From contig JAOUOS010000029.1 of the NCBI GenBank assembly GCA_029880285.1, forward strand, positions 1-42,799: a DNA stretch of 42,799 nt, read 5' to 3'. Source of the stretch: Spirochaetia bacterium (GTDB lineage Bacteria; Spirochaetota; Leptospiria; Turneriellales; JAOUOS01). Positions 15,751 to 23,452 of the stretch are shown in pieces. The position numbers and the translations under genes are program-made. The notes beneath the pieces were generated by a model. It made no database searches. It was not told the DNA's origin and was given only the letters and a program-made list of their open reading frames with translations. How positions within the stretch are numbered: the stretch's first letter is position 1; each line of letters starts with the position of its first letter.

Positions 15751-17187
15751 ATGAAATTAAATACGCGTCTTCAAAAACTTAGGTATGAGATACTCGCTGG
15801 AAAAATAAGCGATAAAATTAACGAGGGCAGTCTTTTGCCGGGAGACAAACTACCATCTGTGCGCCGTTTAAGTACGCAGGAAAAAGTAAGCGTATCTACA
15901 GTTCTTGCCGCGTATGAATTATTAGAAAAAAAAGGATTTATTTTGGCGCGACCGCAAAGCGGGTATTTTGTTAAAAAAATGCGCGAGCCGATGCCTGAAC
16001 CTAAAACTCACCATCTGCCTTCTACAGCTTCATTTGTAAATATTGAAAACACGGTTTCAGAAATTTTATCTGGCGTAAATACAGAAAACATTGTACCCTT
16101 TGGGGCCGCCTTACCTTCTGCTGAACTTTTACCCATAAACGCGCTTAATAAAATAACCGGCGAGTTGTGCCGCAGAAGCGATAATGCTCCCCTTAAATAT
16201 GAATCGCCTACAGGCTCTATTAAACTGCGCAGACAGCTTAGCCGATATGCGGCCGACTGGGGATGTCATTTAAGCCCTAGTGATTTTATAATCACAGGCG
16301 GATGTACAGAGGCGTTAAGTCTTTCTCTTCGAGCGGCGGTTCGTCATGGCGGCACTGTGGCAGTAGAGTCGCCCGCTTATTACGGGGTTTTAATGACTAT
16401 CGCTGGTCTGGGATTAAAAACTTTAGAGCTTCCCACGCATCCGCGCGATGGCGTGATACTTTCTGAACTTGAAAAGCATCTTAAAAATGGAAGCATTGAT
16501 GCCTGCCTTCTTGCTCCTAATTTTAATAATCCTCTTGGTTCTCTAATGTCTGACGAAAACAAGCAAAAACTATACGGGTTATTAAAACGTTATGACAAAC
16601 CGTTTATTGAAGACGATATTTATGGCGATTTATATTTTACAAAATCGCGCCCCTTAACAGTAAAATCTTTTGATAAAAAGGGGATCGTTTTATTATGTTC
16701 CTCTTTTACAAAATCAATTGCGCCGGGCTACCGAATAGGCTATACATCTGCTGGAAGATATAAGGGCCAGTTAGAAAAACTTAAATTTATGAATACAGGC
16801 TCTACAAACACAATGGGTCAGCTTATTATTGCCGAGTACCTTTCAAGAGGAGGATACGACCGGCATTTGCATAAACTTAGAAAAATTTTATTGGAACAAA
16901 TACAAATAGCGCAGGAACTTATTAACCGTTATTTTCCTGCTGGTACGCGCGTTAGCCGTCCGCAGGGAGGTCTGGTTTTATGGATTGAGCTTTCAACCGG
17001 TACAGACACATTTGCATTATACAAACGAGCCTTAAACAAAAACATAAGTTTTATACCGGGCCATATTTTTTCAAACACAAAAAATTACCGGCATTGTCTT
17101 AGAATTTCATGCGGAACTCTCTGGTCAGAAAAAAACCGAGCCGCCTTCGCTAATCTGGGAGAGCTGGCAAAGGAACTCTCAAAATAA
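15751..17187 (+). CDS. MocR-type regulator: GntR DNA-binding plus aminotransferase domain
   Basis: 478 residues. A winged-helix GntR domain (about 5-75) shows LPGDKLPSVRRLSTQEKVSV and GFILARPQSGYFV. A linker follows, then a fold-type I aminotransferase domain (about 110-475) with FNNPLGSLMS, FIEDDIYGDLY and the PLP lysine in SSFTKSIAPGYRIGY (Lys321). Such proteins sense PLP and an amino compound and usually switch a neighbouring gene. The downstream aminotransferase starts 7 bases after its stop, and the operator repeats lie in front. The target may be its own operon or the lost operon at 14439-15629, whose broken aminotransferase resembles it. No strong ribosome site is seen before the ATG. 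Confidence 0.92.
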   Translation: MKLNTRLQKLRYEILAGKISDKINEGSLLPGDKLPSVRRLSTQEKVSVSTVLAAYELLEKKGFILARPQSGYFVKKMREPMPEPKTHHLPSTASFVNIENTVSEILSGVNTENIVPFGAALPSAELLPINALNKITGELCRRSDNAPLKYESPTGSIKLRRQLSRYAADWGCHLSPSDFIITGGCTEALSLSLRAAVRHGGTVAVESPAYYGVLMTIAGLGLKTLELPTHPRDGVILSELEKHLKNGSIDACLLAPNFNNPLGSLMSDENKQKLYGLLKRYDKPFIEDDIYGDLYFTKSRPLTVKSFDKKGIVLLCSSFTKSIAPGYRIGYTSAGRYKGQLEKLKFMNTGSTNTMGQLIIAEYLSRGGYDRHLHKLRKILLEQIQIAQELINRYFPAGTRVSRPQGGLVLWIELSTGTDTFALYKRALNKNISFIPGHIFSNTKNYRHCLRISCGTLWSEKNRAAFANLGELAKELSK

Positions 17188-17194
17188 AAATATT

Positions 17195-18331
17195 ATGAAT
17201 AAAAATTACAGAAACCTTTTTGACATACCAGAAGATATTGCTTACTTTAATGTTGCAGGTAATTCGCCCCAGCTTAAAAAATCAACCGAGGCCCTAATTA
17301 ATGGCGTCGTTGAAAAAGCAAATCCATGGAACAAAAAACCCAGCCAATTTTTTGATCTTGCCGAAAAAATAAGAGTTCTCGCTTCTAAAACTTTCGGCGG
17401 CAAGTCTCAAGGTTACGCGATAGTTCCATCGGCCAGTTATGGCATAAGTACAGCAGCCAGAATTATCGAGAAAACAATTAAGCCGAATGAAAATATTATT
17501 CTAATGGAAGAAGAATTCCCCAGTAATGTACTGCCGTGGCGACGGGTCTCAAAAGAAACCGGCGCTAAAATAAAAACCATCCAAAGGCCCAAAGATAATA
17601 ACTGGACAAGAGCAATATTAGCCGGCATTACAAATGAAACTAAAGTAACCGCTATTTCACCCTGCCATTGGACAGACGGTACCATTGTAGATTTACACAA
17701 AATCAAATTAAAATGTGAACAGATAAACAGCTTACTGGTTCTTGACGCGACACAAATGTTAGGGGCTTCACCTATCGATATTGAAAAGATTGATCCTGAT
17801 TTTTTAGTGGCTGCGGGATACAAATGGCTTTTGTCGCCTTATGGATTTTCGCTGATGTATGTTAGTAAAAGAATGCGCGGTGAAAGACCTCTTGAAGAAT
17901 CTTGGCTGGCCAGAGAAAATTCTGAAGATTTCGCGAATTTGATTAACTATAATGATAACTATTTACCCGGTGCCAGAAGATATGACATGGGCGAAAAAAA
18001 TACGGCCACAATTTTGCCCGCGGTAATAACCGCGTTTGAGCAGATAAACGAATGGGGTATAAAAAATATCAGCAATCATCTGAAAGCTATTAATGGGCAA
18101 ATCATTCAAAAATTTGAACAAAAAGGATTTATGGTGCCCGCCAGAAAATATTTAAGTACGCATATGTTTGGGGTATATACCGAAGAAGACCGAATCTCTG
18201 GTATTATAAAAAATCTGACAGAAAACAATGTATTCATATCGAGACGGGGCAATGCCCTAAGAATTTCACCCCATTTGCATATTACAGAAAGAGATATTGA
18301 AACATTTATTCGTTGTCTTGATAGAATATAA
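17195..18331 (+). CDS. Class V aminotransferase, cysteine-desulfurase-like
   Basis: PLP enzyme of 378 residues. Family signs are YFNVAGNSPQ near the start, VPSASYGISTAARI (cofactor phosphate site), ISPCHWTDGTIVDL, VLDATQMLGASPIDI (Asp that holds the pyridine nitrogen) and AAGYKWLLSPYG with PLP lysine at 210. RRGNALRISPHLHITERDIE near the end is typical of the class. The reaction is not clear; isopenicillin-N-epimerase-like and desulfurase-like members share these motifs. No catalytic Cys loop of IscS type is seen, so a true desulfurase is unlikely. In an operon with the MocR regulator. Confidence 0.9.
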   Translation: MNKNYRNLFDIPEDIAYFNVAGNSPQLKKSTEALINGVVEKANPWNKKPSQFFDLAEKIRVLASKTFGGKSQGYAIVPSASYGISTAARIIEKTIKPNENIILMEEEFPSNVLPWRRVSKETGAKIKTIQRPKDNNWTRAILAGITNETKVTAISPCHWTDGTIVDLHKIKLKCEQINSLLVLDATQMLGASPIDIEKIDPDFLVAAGYKWLLSPYGFSLMYVSKRMRGERPLEESWLARENSEDFANLINYNDNYLPGARRYDMGEKNTATILPAVITAFEQINEWGIKNISNHLKAINGQIIQKFEQKGFMVPARKYLSTHMFGVYTEEDRISGIIKNLTENNVFISRRGNALRISPHLHITERDIETFIRCLDRI

Positions 18332-18446
18332 AATTCTGCTTGTTGTTATGGATTTTCCGTTTGAACCATCTCGCGGCGCATAAAAATTTTGTTATGCCCT
18401 GCTCCGTTTGTGAAAAATAAGCTGGAAAACATATAGAATAATGTAA

Positions 18447-18475
18447 TTGACATTTTCATAAAATTAATTTAATAG
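18447..18475 (+). promoter_or_regulatory. Promoter of the SUMF1-domain lipoprotein
   Basis: TTGACA (18447-18452), 17 bases, TAATAG (18470-18475). The start of transcription would fall near 18482, leaving a short leader with an AAAAGG ribosome site before the ATG at 18506. Confidence 0.55.
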
Positions 18476-18505
18476 TATCTTAAAATAGAATTATAAAAGG
18501 TGTTT

Positions 18506-20068
18506 ATGAAAAAGAAAGTAATTACAATTTTGATACTTTCGATGACTCTTGTATGGTGTTCAAAAAAAGGTCAAACCGACGCCGAAGCGATAGCCGCCGA
18601 CAAAACAGAGCTTGATTTTACAGATTTTACCTTTGCCGCGGGCGACAGCGAAACATCTGTCACGCAAAATTTTACTGTACCTACAAGCGGTTCAAACGGA
18701 ACGACTATAACATGGGCGAGTGATAACCCCGCAATTTCATTTGCAGAAGGTACTGCAACGGTAACAAGACCGGCTTTTGGCAGCGGCAATATCTCTGTTT
18801 TTTTAATTGCGACAATAGAAATAAACGGCGCTTCAGATACCAAAGTTTTTCTGGTAACCATTATTGAAGCGGAACAAAGCGATACCGAACCGCCTGAAGA
18901 TGTAACTTATATTAGCGCCAATGCCGAAGATTCTCAGGTAATTTTAAGCTGGATCGATCCTGTTGATAGTGATTTAGATTATATAGAAATAATATGGTCA
19001 AACGGCACAGATGTGGCTGCAGATATGGCAACTGCTGGTACGCAGACCTTCACAGCGACAGGCTTGACCAACGGCACAGTTTATACATTCTCAATCTCGG
19101 CGGTTGATGCTTCGGGTAATGTTTCAGGGGGTATTACAAGAGACGCTCAGCCTCATTCAGTAGTTGCCGCCGCCAGTAAAAGAATTCATTCTTTAAATGG
19201 TATACGACTTGCTGAAGTTTTCGTGCCGTCTAAAAGCTTTCCTACACGCACAAATGATCTTGGTGGAACAGCAACTGTTTCAACCGGTTATTTAATTAAC
19301 GAAACAGAAGTGACCTATGAACTTTGGTATACGGTTATAAACTGGGCATATTCCAATGGATATAATGTTGCAAACCCGGGAAGAGAAGGCAATGATGGTA
19401 GTATTGGTGCTTCGGCAACAGAGGCAGATCAGGAACCAGTAACACATATTAATTGGCGTGACGCGATGGTATTTTCAAACGCGCTTACAGAATATTACAA
19501 CGCGCAAAATGGTACTTCTTTTGAATGTGTTTATACAATAGACGCGGCTTATACGACTTGCAAAAAAGCAAGTACAAATGGAGCATCTACATATGGCACC
19601 TTGGGCAGTGAAGATGATCCTTACGTAAACCCGAACGCGAAAGGTTTTAGGCTGCCTACAATGAACGAATGGGAACTGGCGGCAAGATATGTTGCCGATG
19701 CAAACAACGACGGTGATATTCTAGATTCAGGAGAATATTATCTGGGCAATTACGCAAGCGGAGCCACCACCGATTACAACAATGCAACAGCCACGGGGCT
19801 AGTCGCGTGGTATTATGATAATAGTGGCATAATTACCCATATAGTGGCCGCCAAAACAGCCAATACACTGGGTTTATATGATATGAGCGGGAATGTTTGG
19901 GAATGGGTGTTTGACTGGCATTTTTCTTATGTTGGGTCTAAACGTATGATACGCGGCGGTAGCTATGGAGCTTCGGCTATTGCGTTACAAGTTGGCGATG
20001 TGATGTTTAGCCTTTCACCAAGTTTAGCATACCCCGATCTAGGCTTTCGCCTTGCTCGTACACCGTAG
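18506..20068 (+). CDS. Lipoprotein with Ig-like, fibronectin III and SUMF1/C-type-lectin domains
   Basis: 520 residues from ATG 18506. A signal peptide ends in a loose lipobox TLVWC. An Ig-like domain follows (about 25-120, TTITWASDNPAISFAEG), then a fibronectin III domain (about 128-215, VILSWIDPVDSDLDYIEIIW), then a formylglycine-generating-enzyme (SUMF1) fold to the end: LINETEVTYELWYTVINWA, EPVTHINWRDAMVFSNAL, KGFRLPTMNEWELAARY, GLYDMSGNVWEWVFDW, RGGSYGA and LGFRLARTP. The active-site cysteines of true FGE enzymes are absent after RGGS, so it is probably a non-enzymatic C-type-lectin fold displayed on the cell surface. The last 38 residues look like the variable region of DGR target proteins (see findings). 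Confidence 0.9.
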   Translation: MKKKVITILILSMTLVWCSKKGQTDAEAIAADKTELDFTDFTFAAGDSETSVTQNFTVPTSGSNGTTITWASDNPAISFAEGTATVTRPAFGSGNISVFLIATIEINGASDTKVFLVTIIEAEQSDTEPPEDVTYISANAEDSQVILSWIDPVDSDLDYIEIIWSNGTDVAADMATAGTQTFTATGLTNGTVYTFSISAVDASGNVSGGITRDAQPHSVVAAASKRIHSLNGIRLAEVFVPSKSFPTRTNDLGGTATVSTGYLINETEVTYELWYTVINWAYSNGYNVANPGREGNDGSIGASATEADQEPVTHINWRDAMVFSNALTEYYNAQNGTSFECVYTIDAAYTTCKKASTNGASTYGTLGSEDDPYVNPNAKGFRLPTMNEWELAARYVADANNDGDILDSGEYYLGNYASGATTDYNNATATGLVAWYYDNSGIITHIVAAKTANTLGLYDMSGNVWEWVFDWHFSYVGSKRMIRGGSYGASAIALQVGDVMFSLSPSLAYPDLGFRLARTP

Positions 20069-20069
20069 A

Positions 20070-20082
20070 GGTGCGAGGCACC
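20070..20082 (+). other. Small hairpin just after the SUMF1-domain gene
   Basis: GGTGC-GAG-GCACC starts 2 bases after the stop codon. A short GC-rich hairpin immediately after the variable region is a feature of DGR target genes, where it promotes retrohoming. It could instead be incidental; a proper terminator-like stem follows at 20116. Confidence 0.4.
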
Positions 20083-20115
20083 CTTTCTTTTTAGGCTCAT
20101 AGTTGGGCGAATAAA

Positions 20116-20145
20116 AAAGGCAAGCTGAAATTTAAGCTTGCCTTT
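20116..20145. terminator. Bidirectional terminator
   Basis: AAAGGCAAGCT (20116-20126) pairs perfectly with AGCTTGCCTTT (20135-20145) around an 8-base loop. It is A-rich before and T-rich after, so it works in both directions. It lies between two converging lipoprotein genes, 48 bases after one stop and 34 after the other. Confidence 0.8.
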
Positions 20146-20178
20146 ATATTGTTTTTAATTCTTTCAGACAATTATTAT

Positions 20179-20643
20179 TTAGTATCCACAGCTGGTTACG
20201 CTGTAATTTGTTCCATTGATAATGAAATCAAAGCTTTCTGAATTTGCGGTACATGGGTCATACCACGAGCTTGAATTACTTGAGCATGTTTCATTGGCAC
20301 CAAAATAATCTTTACTTAACATGCCGCCAATTGAGAAAGAGCCGTCACATGTAAATACAGCTAAATTATTACAATCTGCCTCTGGTACATTGTTCATACA
20401 ATATTTAATTCCACTTTCGGTTGGGCAGTTTGAGTCACCTGTTACTCCCGACACAATACAAACACCAGTTGCGGCAGTAGTCGTTGTTGTGGTTGTTGTG
20501 GTTGTTGTGTTATCTGTCGTACTTGTGGTATCTGTATTATTTGTATTTTCAGTAGTTGTTGTGGTTTCGGGTTCGCTGGCGCAATGCCCAACAACTAAAA
20601 GAATACAAATAACCAAAAGTTTTACTATATTTTTGTTTTTCAT
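20179..20643 (-). CDS. Thr-rich lipoprotein with cysteine-rich C-terminus
   Basis: 154 residues. The signal peptide ends in the lipobox VVGHC (Cys at 21), with an unusual His before Cys. A low-complexity stretch of Thr with Glu, Asn, Asp and Ser (about 26-57) then tethers a small domain of about 95 residues with eight cysteines. GAGGAGAAT ribosome site before the ATG. No family recognised. The Thr tract is encoded by a run of ACA/ACC-type codons, so its length could vary between strains without a frameshift. Likely a surface-exposed lipoprotein; location is inferred. Confidence 0.75.
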   Translation of the reverse strand: MKNKNIVKLLVICILLVVGHCASEPETTTTTENTNNTDTTSTTDNTTTTTTTTTTTAATGVCIVSGVTGDSNCPTESGIKYCMNNVPEADCNNLAVFTCDGSFSIGGMLSKDYFGANETCSSNSSSWYDPCTANSESFDFIINGTNYSVTSCGY

Positions 20644-20841
20644 TTTTTTATTCTCCTCTTCTTTTCTTCTTTTTGATTTATTTAGTTTACTATTTAGTAA
20701 ACATTCTATTGCTTTTTATCGCAACAAATTTATAGCATATTTTTTTCTTGTTGTCTTCCGTTTTTATAAAAGTGAAATAAAAAACTTTAGAAATTGCCTT
20801 TGTAATGAAATTATTAAAAAGCCTTAGCCTGAATACAGTAA

Positions 20842-21954
20842 TTAATATTTTAATGTGCTTTTTAACCAGTCTTTGGGAACCATACCAGTTTCTTTTTTAA
20901 AGGTCTTATAAAAAACCGAGGGACTGTTAAAACCAGTATCATAGCATACATTTAGAATATTGCTTTCAGGTTTTTCTTTTAAAATTTTTATAGCTTCTTC
21001 AATTCTTTTGGTATTAATGAATTCTGCAAAAGTTTGATTTAGATGTTCATTTATAAAAGTTGATAGTTGATGAGTTGTAATTTTTGCCGCCTTGGCGACA
21101 TCGCCCAATTTTATATTTTCGATTCTATGTATTTGTTTTTTTTCAAATAATTCGCTCAAAGATTTTTCAATATGTTGAATATCCGCTTTTTCTAAATACT
21201 GGCTAAAATATTTTTCAAAATGAAAAGTTGTTGTTGTAAGGTAAACCCTGCCATACTTTGCGTAATATGGCCAAGCCTGATAGTGTAGTTCGAGAAGAAA
21301 TAATGAGGAATAAAGAAAAATAAATTCACCTGTAGAGATATTTGTTAAATCAAATGAAATAAACAGAACCTTGTAAAAAAGATATGTTAAAAGAAGAACT
21401 AAGAAATATAGAAGTATTATAGCAAATATTGCTTGTTTTTTATATTTTGGCGCTGTTTTTGATGGACGATATTTTCTAGAAATCATAAATGTGCCATAAG
21501 TCGTTAACGACATGTTTCCAAATAAACTCAGATATTTTACAGTTGAAAAATAATAATAAGTAATCTGTTCTTTAGAAATAACTTCTCTTATTATTTCAAT
21601 TTGAGTTTTCTCGTCTAAAAACAAATAAGGAAAAAATAATAATATATGTGCCAAGGGGTATAACAAAAACAGCAAGTGTATTTTTTTCCAACTATATTTT
21701 GGTATAAACATACTTTGCAAATGTAAAAAAAGAGAAATAATAATAATAGATACAGCAATAGTATCTGTTCCCAAAAGGTATGGGACCTCATAAATAGCGC
21801 CAGATTTTATAAGTACTATATAAAAAATATTATACGCGAGAAAAAAGAAATATACGCCTAAAGTAAAACCGGTTATATCTCTTATGCGCCAAAAATAGAA
21901 AAGGCTATTCATAAGAAAGAAATATGCAATTACGTATAAAGCGCCAGAATACAT
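20842..21954 (-). CDS. Membrane-bound AraC-family regulator, copy 1
   Basis: 370 residues. The first 230 form about seven hydrophobic segments (start LYVIAYFFLMNSLFYFWRIR; further ones near 30-50, 65-85, 92-112, 140-160, 178-200, 212-230). The last 100 are an AraC helix-turn-helix pair: IKLGDVAKAAKITTHQLSTF, then INEHLNQTFAEFINTKRIEE and YDTGFNSPSVFYKTFKKETG. A membrane sensor fused directly to AraC is common in Leptospira and some Bacteroidetes; it would sense an envelope or lipid signal. The paralogue lies 125 bases upstream in the same orientation, with a nearly identical DNA-binding part. An inverted repeat upstream suggests self-control. No ribosome site is obvious. Confidence 0.9.
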   Translation of the reverse strand: MYSGALYVIAYFFLMNSLFYFWRIRDITGFTLGVYFFFLAYNIFYIVLIKSGAIYEVPYLLGTDTIAVSIIIISLFLHLQSMFIPKYSWKKIHLLFLLYPLAHILLFFPYLFLDEKTQIEIIREVISKEQITYYYFSTVKYLSLFGNMSLTTYGTFMISRKYRPSKTAPKYKKQAIFAIILLYFLVLLLTYLFYKVLFISFDLTNISTGEFIFLYSSLFLLELHYQAWPYYAKYGRVYLTTTTFHFEKYFSQYLEKADIQHIEKSLSELFEKKQIHRIENIKLGDVAKAAKITTHQLSTFINEHLNQTFAEFINTKRIEEAIKILKEKPESNILNVCYDTGFNSPSVFYKTFKKETGMVPKDWLKSTLKY

Positions 21955-21989
21955 TTGTAAATTCTAAAATTATATGTTATTAAATAAAT

Positions 21990-22026
21990 ACTTGATAATC
22001 AGCACATCTGTTAACATAGGTCAAGT
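21990..22026 (-). promoter_or_regulatory. Inverted-repeat operator before AraC copy 1
   Basis: On the minus strand ACTTGAC (22026-22020) and ATCAAGT (21996-21990) form an inverted repeat with 6 of 7 pairs, 23 bases apart. The block ACTTGACCTATGTTAA and the stretch leading to the start are shared with the second copy. The downstream half overlaps the -35 region of a promoter whose -10 lies near 21972. Confidence 0.55.
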
Positions 22027-22079
22027 CTTTTTTGGTTTTCAGGAAGATATATTTTAACTCTGACCAAATATTTTTGCTT

Positions 22080-23186
22080 TCACTTGTTTTTTTTTAACCA
22101 GTCTTTGGGGACCATACCGGTTTCTTTTTTAAATGCCTTATAAAAAACAGAGGGACTGTTAAAACCGGTATCATAACATACATTTAGAATATTGCTTTCA
22201 GGTTTTTCTCTTAAAATTCTTATAGCTTCTTCAATTCTTTTGGTATTAATGAATTCTGCAAAAGTTTGATTTAGATGTTCATTTATAAAAGTTGATAGTT
22301 GATGAGTTGTAATTTTTGCCGCCTTGGCGACATCGCCCAATTTTATATTTTCGATTCTATGTATTTGTTTTTTTTCAAATAATTCGCTTAAAGATTTTTC
22401 AATATTATGAATATCAGTCTTATTTAAATACTGGCTGAAATATTTTTCTAAATTAAAAGTTGTTGTTGTCAGATAAACCCCTCCATGCTTTGCGTAGTAT
22501 GGCAATATTTGGTAGTAAAGATATAAAAGAAATAAAGTAGAATAAAGAAAAAAATATTCGACCAAAGATATTTTGGTTAAATAAAAAGAGATTAACAGAG
22601 TTTTATAAAAAAGGTATGTCAGAAGAAAAAGTATAAAATAAATAACAATACCTGCATAAAGAGCGTGTTTTTTATGCTTTGGCGCTGTTTTTTCAGGTCG
22701 GTATTTTTTAAGTATCATAATTGTCGCGTATATTGTTAATGATATATTTCCTGTTAAACTTAGATATTTTATAAATGCAAAATTGTAATAAGTAACTTGC
22801 TCTTGGTTAATGGCTTGTTTGATAATTTCAATTTGAGTGTTTTCATTGAAAAACAAATAAGGCAAAAATAGTAATAACTGTGCCAGAGGATATAAAAAAA
22901 ACAGCCAGTATGATTTTCGCCACTTGTATTTTGGTATTACAGTTGCCTGCAAATTAAAAAATAACAGAACAACAATAAAAGATACAATAATAGTATCTGT
23001 TCCCATCAGGTATGGAACACTTAGAATATGACCAGAGTATATTAGAGCGGTATAAAAGATATGATATGCCAGAAAAACATAATAAAATCCTAATGTGGTA
23101 CCTATTAAATCTCTAACGCGCCAGATATAAAAAAGGCTGTTCATAAGAAAAAAATATGCTATAACATATAAAGCGCCAGAATACAT
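22080..23186 (-). CDS. Membrane-bound AraC-family regulator, copy 2
   Basis: Paralogue of the gene downstream, 368 residues from ATG 23186 (a TTG two codons earlier is possible, but the copies align from the ATG). Same plan: about seven hydrophobic segments to residue 230, then the AraC domain. Over the last 120 residues the two proteins are almost identical, even in DNA, while the membrane parts share only roughly half of their residues. Both may therefore bind the same sites but respond to different signals. It ends 125 bases before the first copy's start. Confidence 0.9.
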   Translation of the reverse strand: MYSGALYVIAYFFLMNSLFYIWRVRDLIGTTLGFYYVFLAYHIFYTALIYSGHILSVPYLMGTDTIIVSFIVVLLFFNLQATVIPKYKWRKSYWLFFLYPLAQLLLFLPYLFFNENTQIEIIKQAINQEQVTYYNFAFIKYLSLTGNISLTIYATIMILKKYRPEKTAPKHKKHALYAGIVIYFILFLLTYLFYKTLLISFYLTKISLVEYFFLYSTLFLLYLYYQILPYYAKHGGVYLTTTTFNLEKYFSQYLNKTDIHNIEKSLSELFEKKQIHRIENIKLGDVAKAAKITTHQLSTFINEHLNQTFAEFINTKRIEEAIRILREKPESNILNVCYDTGFNSPSVFYKAFKKETGMVPKDWLKKNK

Positions 23187-23221
23187 CTTCAAGTTCTAAA
23201 ATTATATATTATTAAATAAAC

Positions 23222-23258
23222 ACTTGACAATAAAAATATCTCTTAACATAGGTCAAGT
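23222..23258 (-). promoter_or_regulatory. Inverted-repeat operator and promoter before AraC copy 2
   Basis: On the minus strand ACTTGAC (23258-23252) and GTCAAGT (23228-23222) form a perfect 7-base inverted repeat, 23 bases apart. The downstream half contains the -35 TTGTCA; 18 bases on comes TATAAT, about 25 bases before the ATG. The element is conserved with the one before copy 1. Confidence 0.62.
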
Positions 23259-23452
23259 CTTTTTTAAAATAGGAATATTTATTTATAGGCCCCCTTCATC
23301 AATGCTGTATAGCGTTTATTTCATTCTAATACCGTTTGTTTGATATCAATTGACTTTTGTTTTTTTGTGCCGTACAGTAAGAGCATGAAAAGAATAAAGT
23401 ATATTCTTTGCGTTTTAAGAAGCGCGATTTTTACATAAAACATGATGATTAG

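Noticed and set aside
17195..18331. True IscS/SufS cysteine desulfurase
   Set aside because: PLP residues are present but no catalytic cysteine loop is visible and no iron-sulphur genes are near.
18506..20068. Active formylglycine-generating enzyme
   Set aside because: The cysteines needed for catalysis are missing after RGGS; the fold is kept but enzyme function is unlikely.
23384..23437. 17-codon plus-strand frame starting MKRIKYILC
   Set aside because: Very short, no ribosome site and ends at once; no support.
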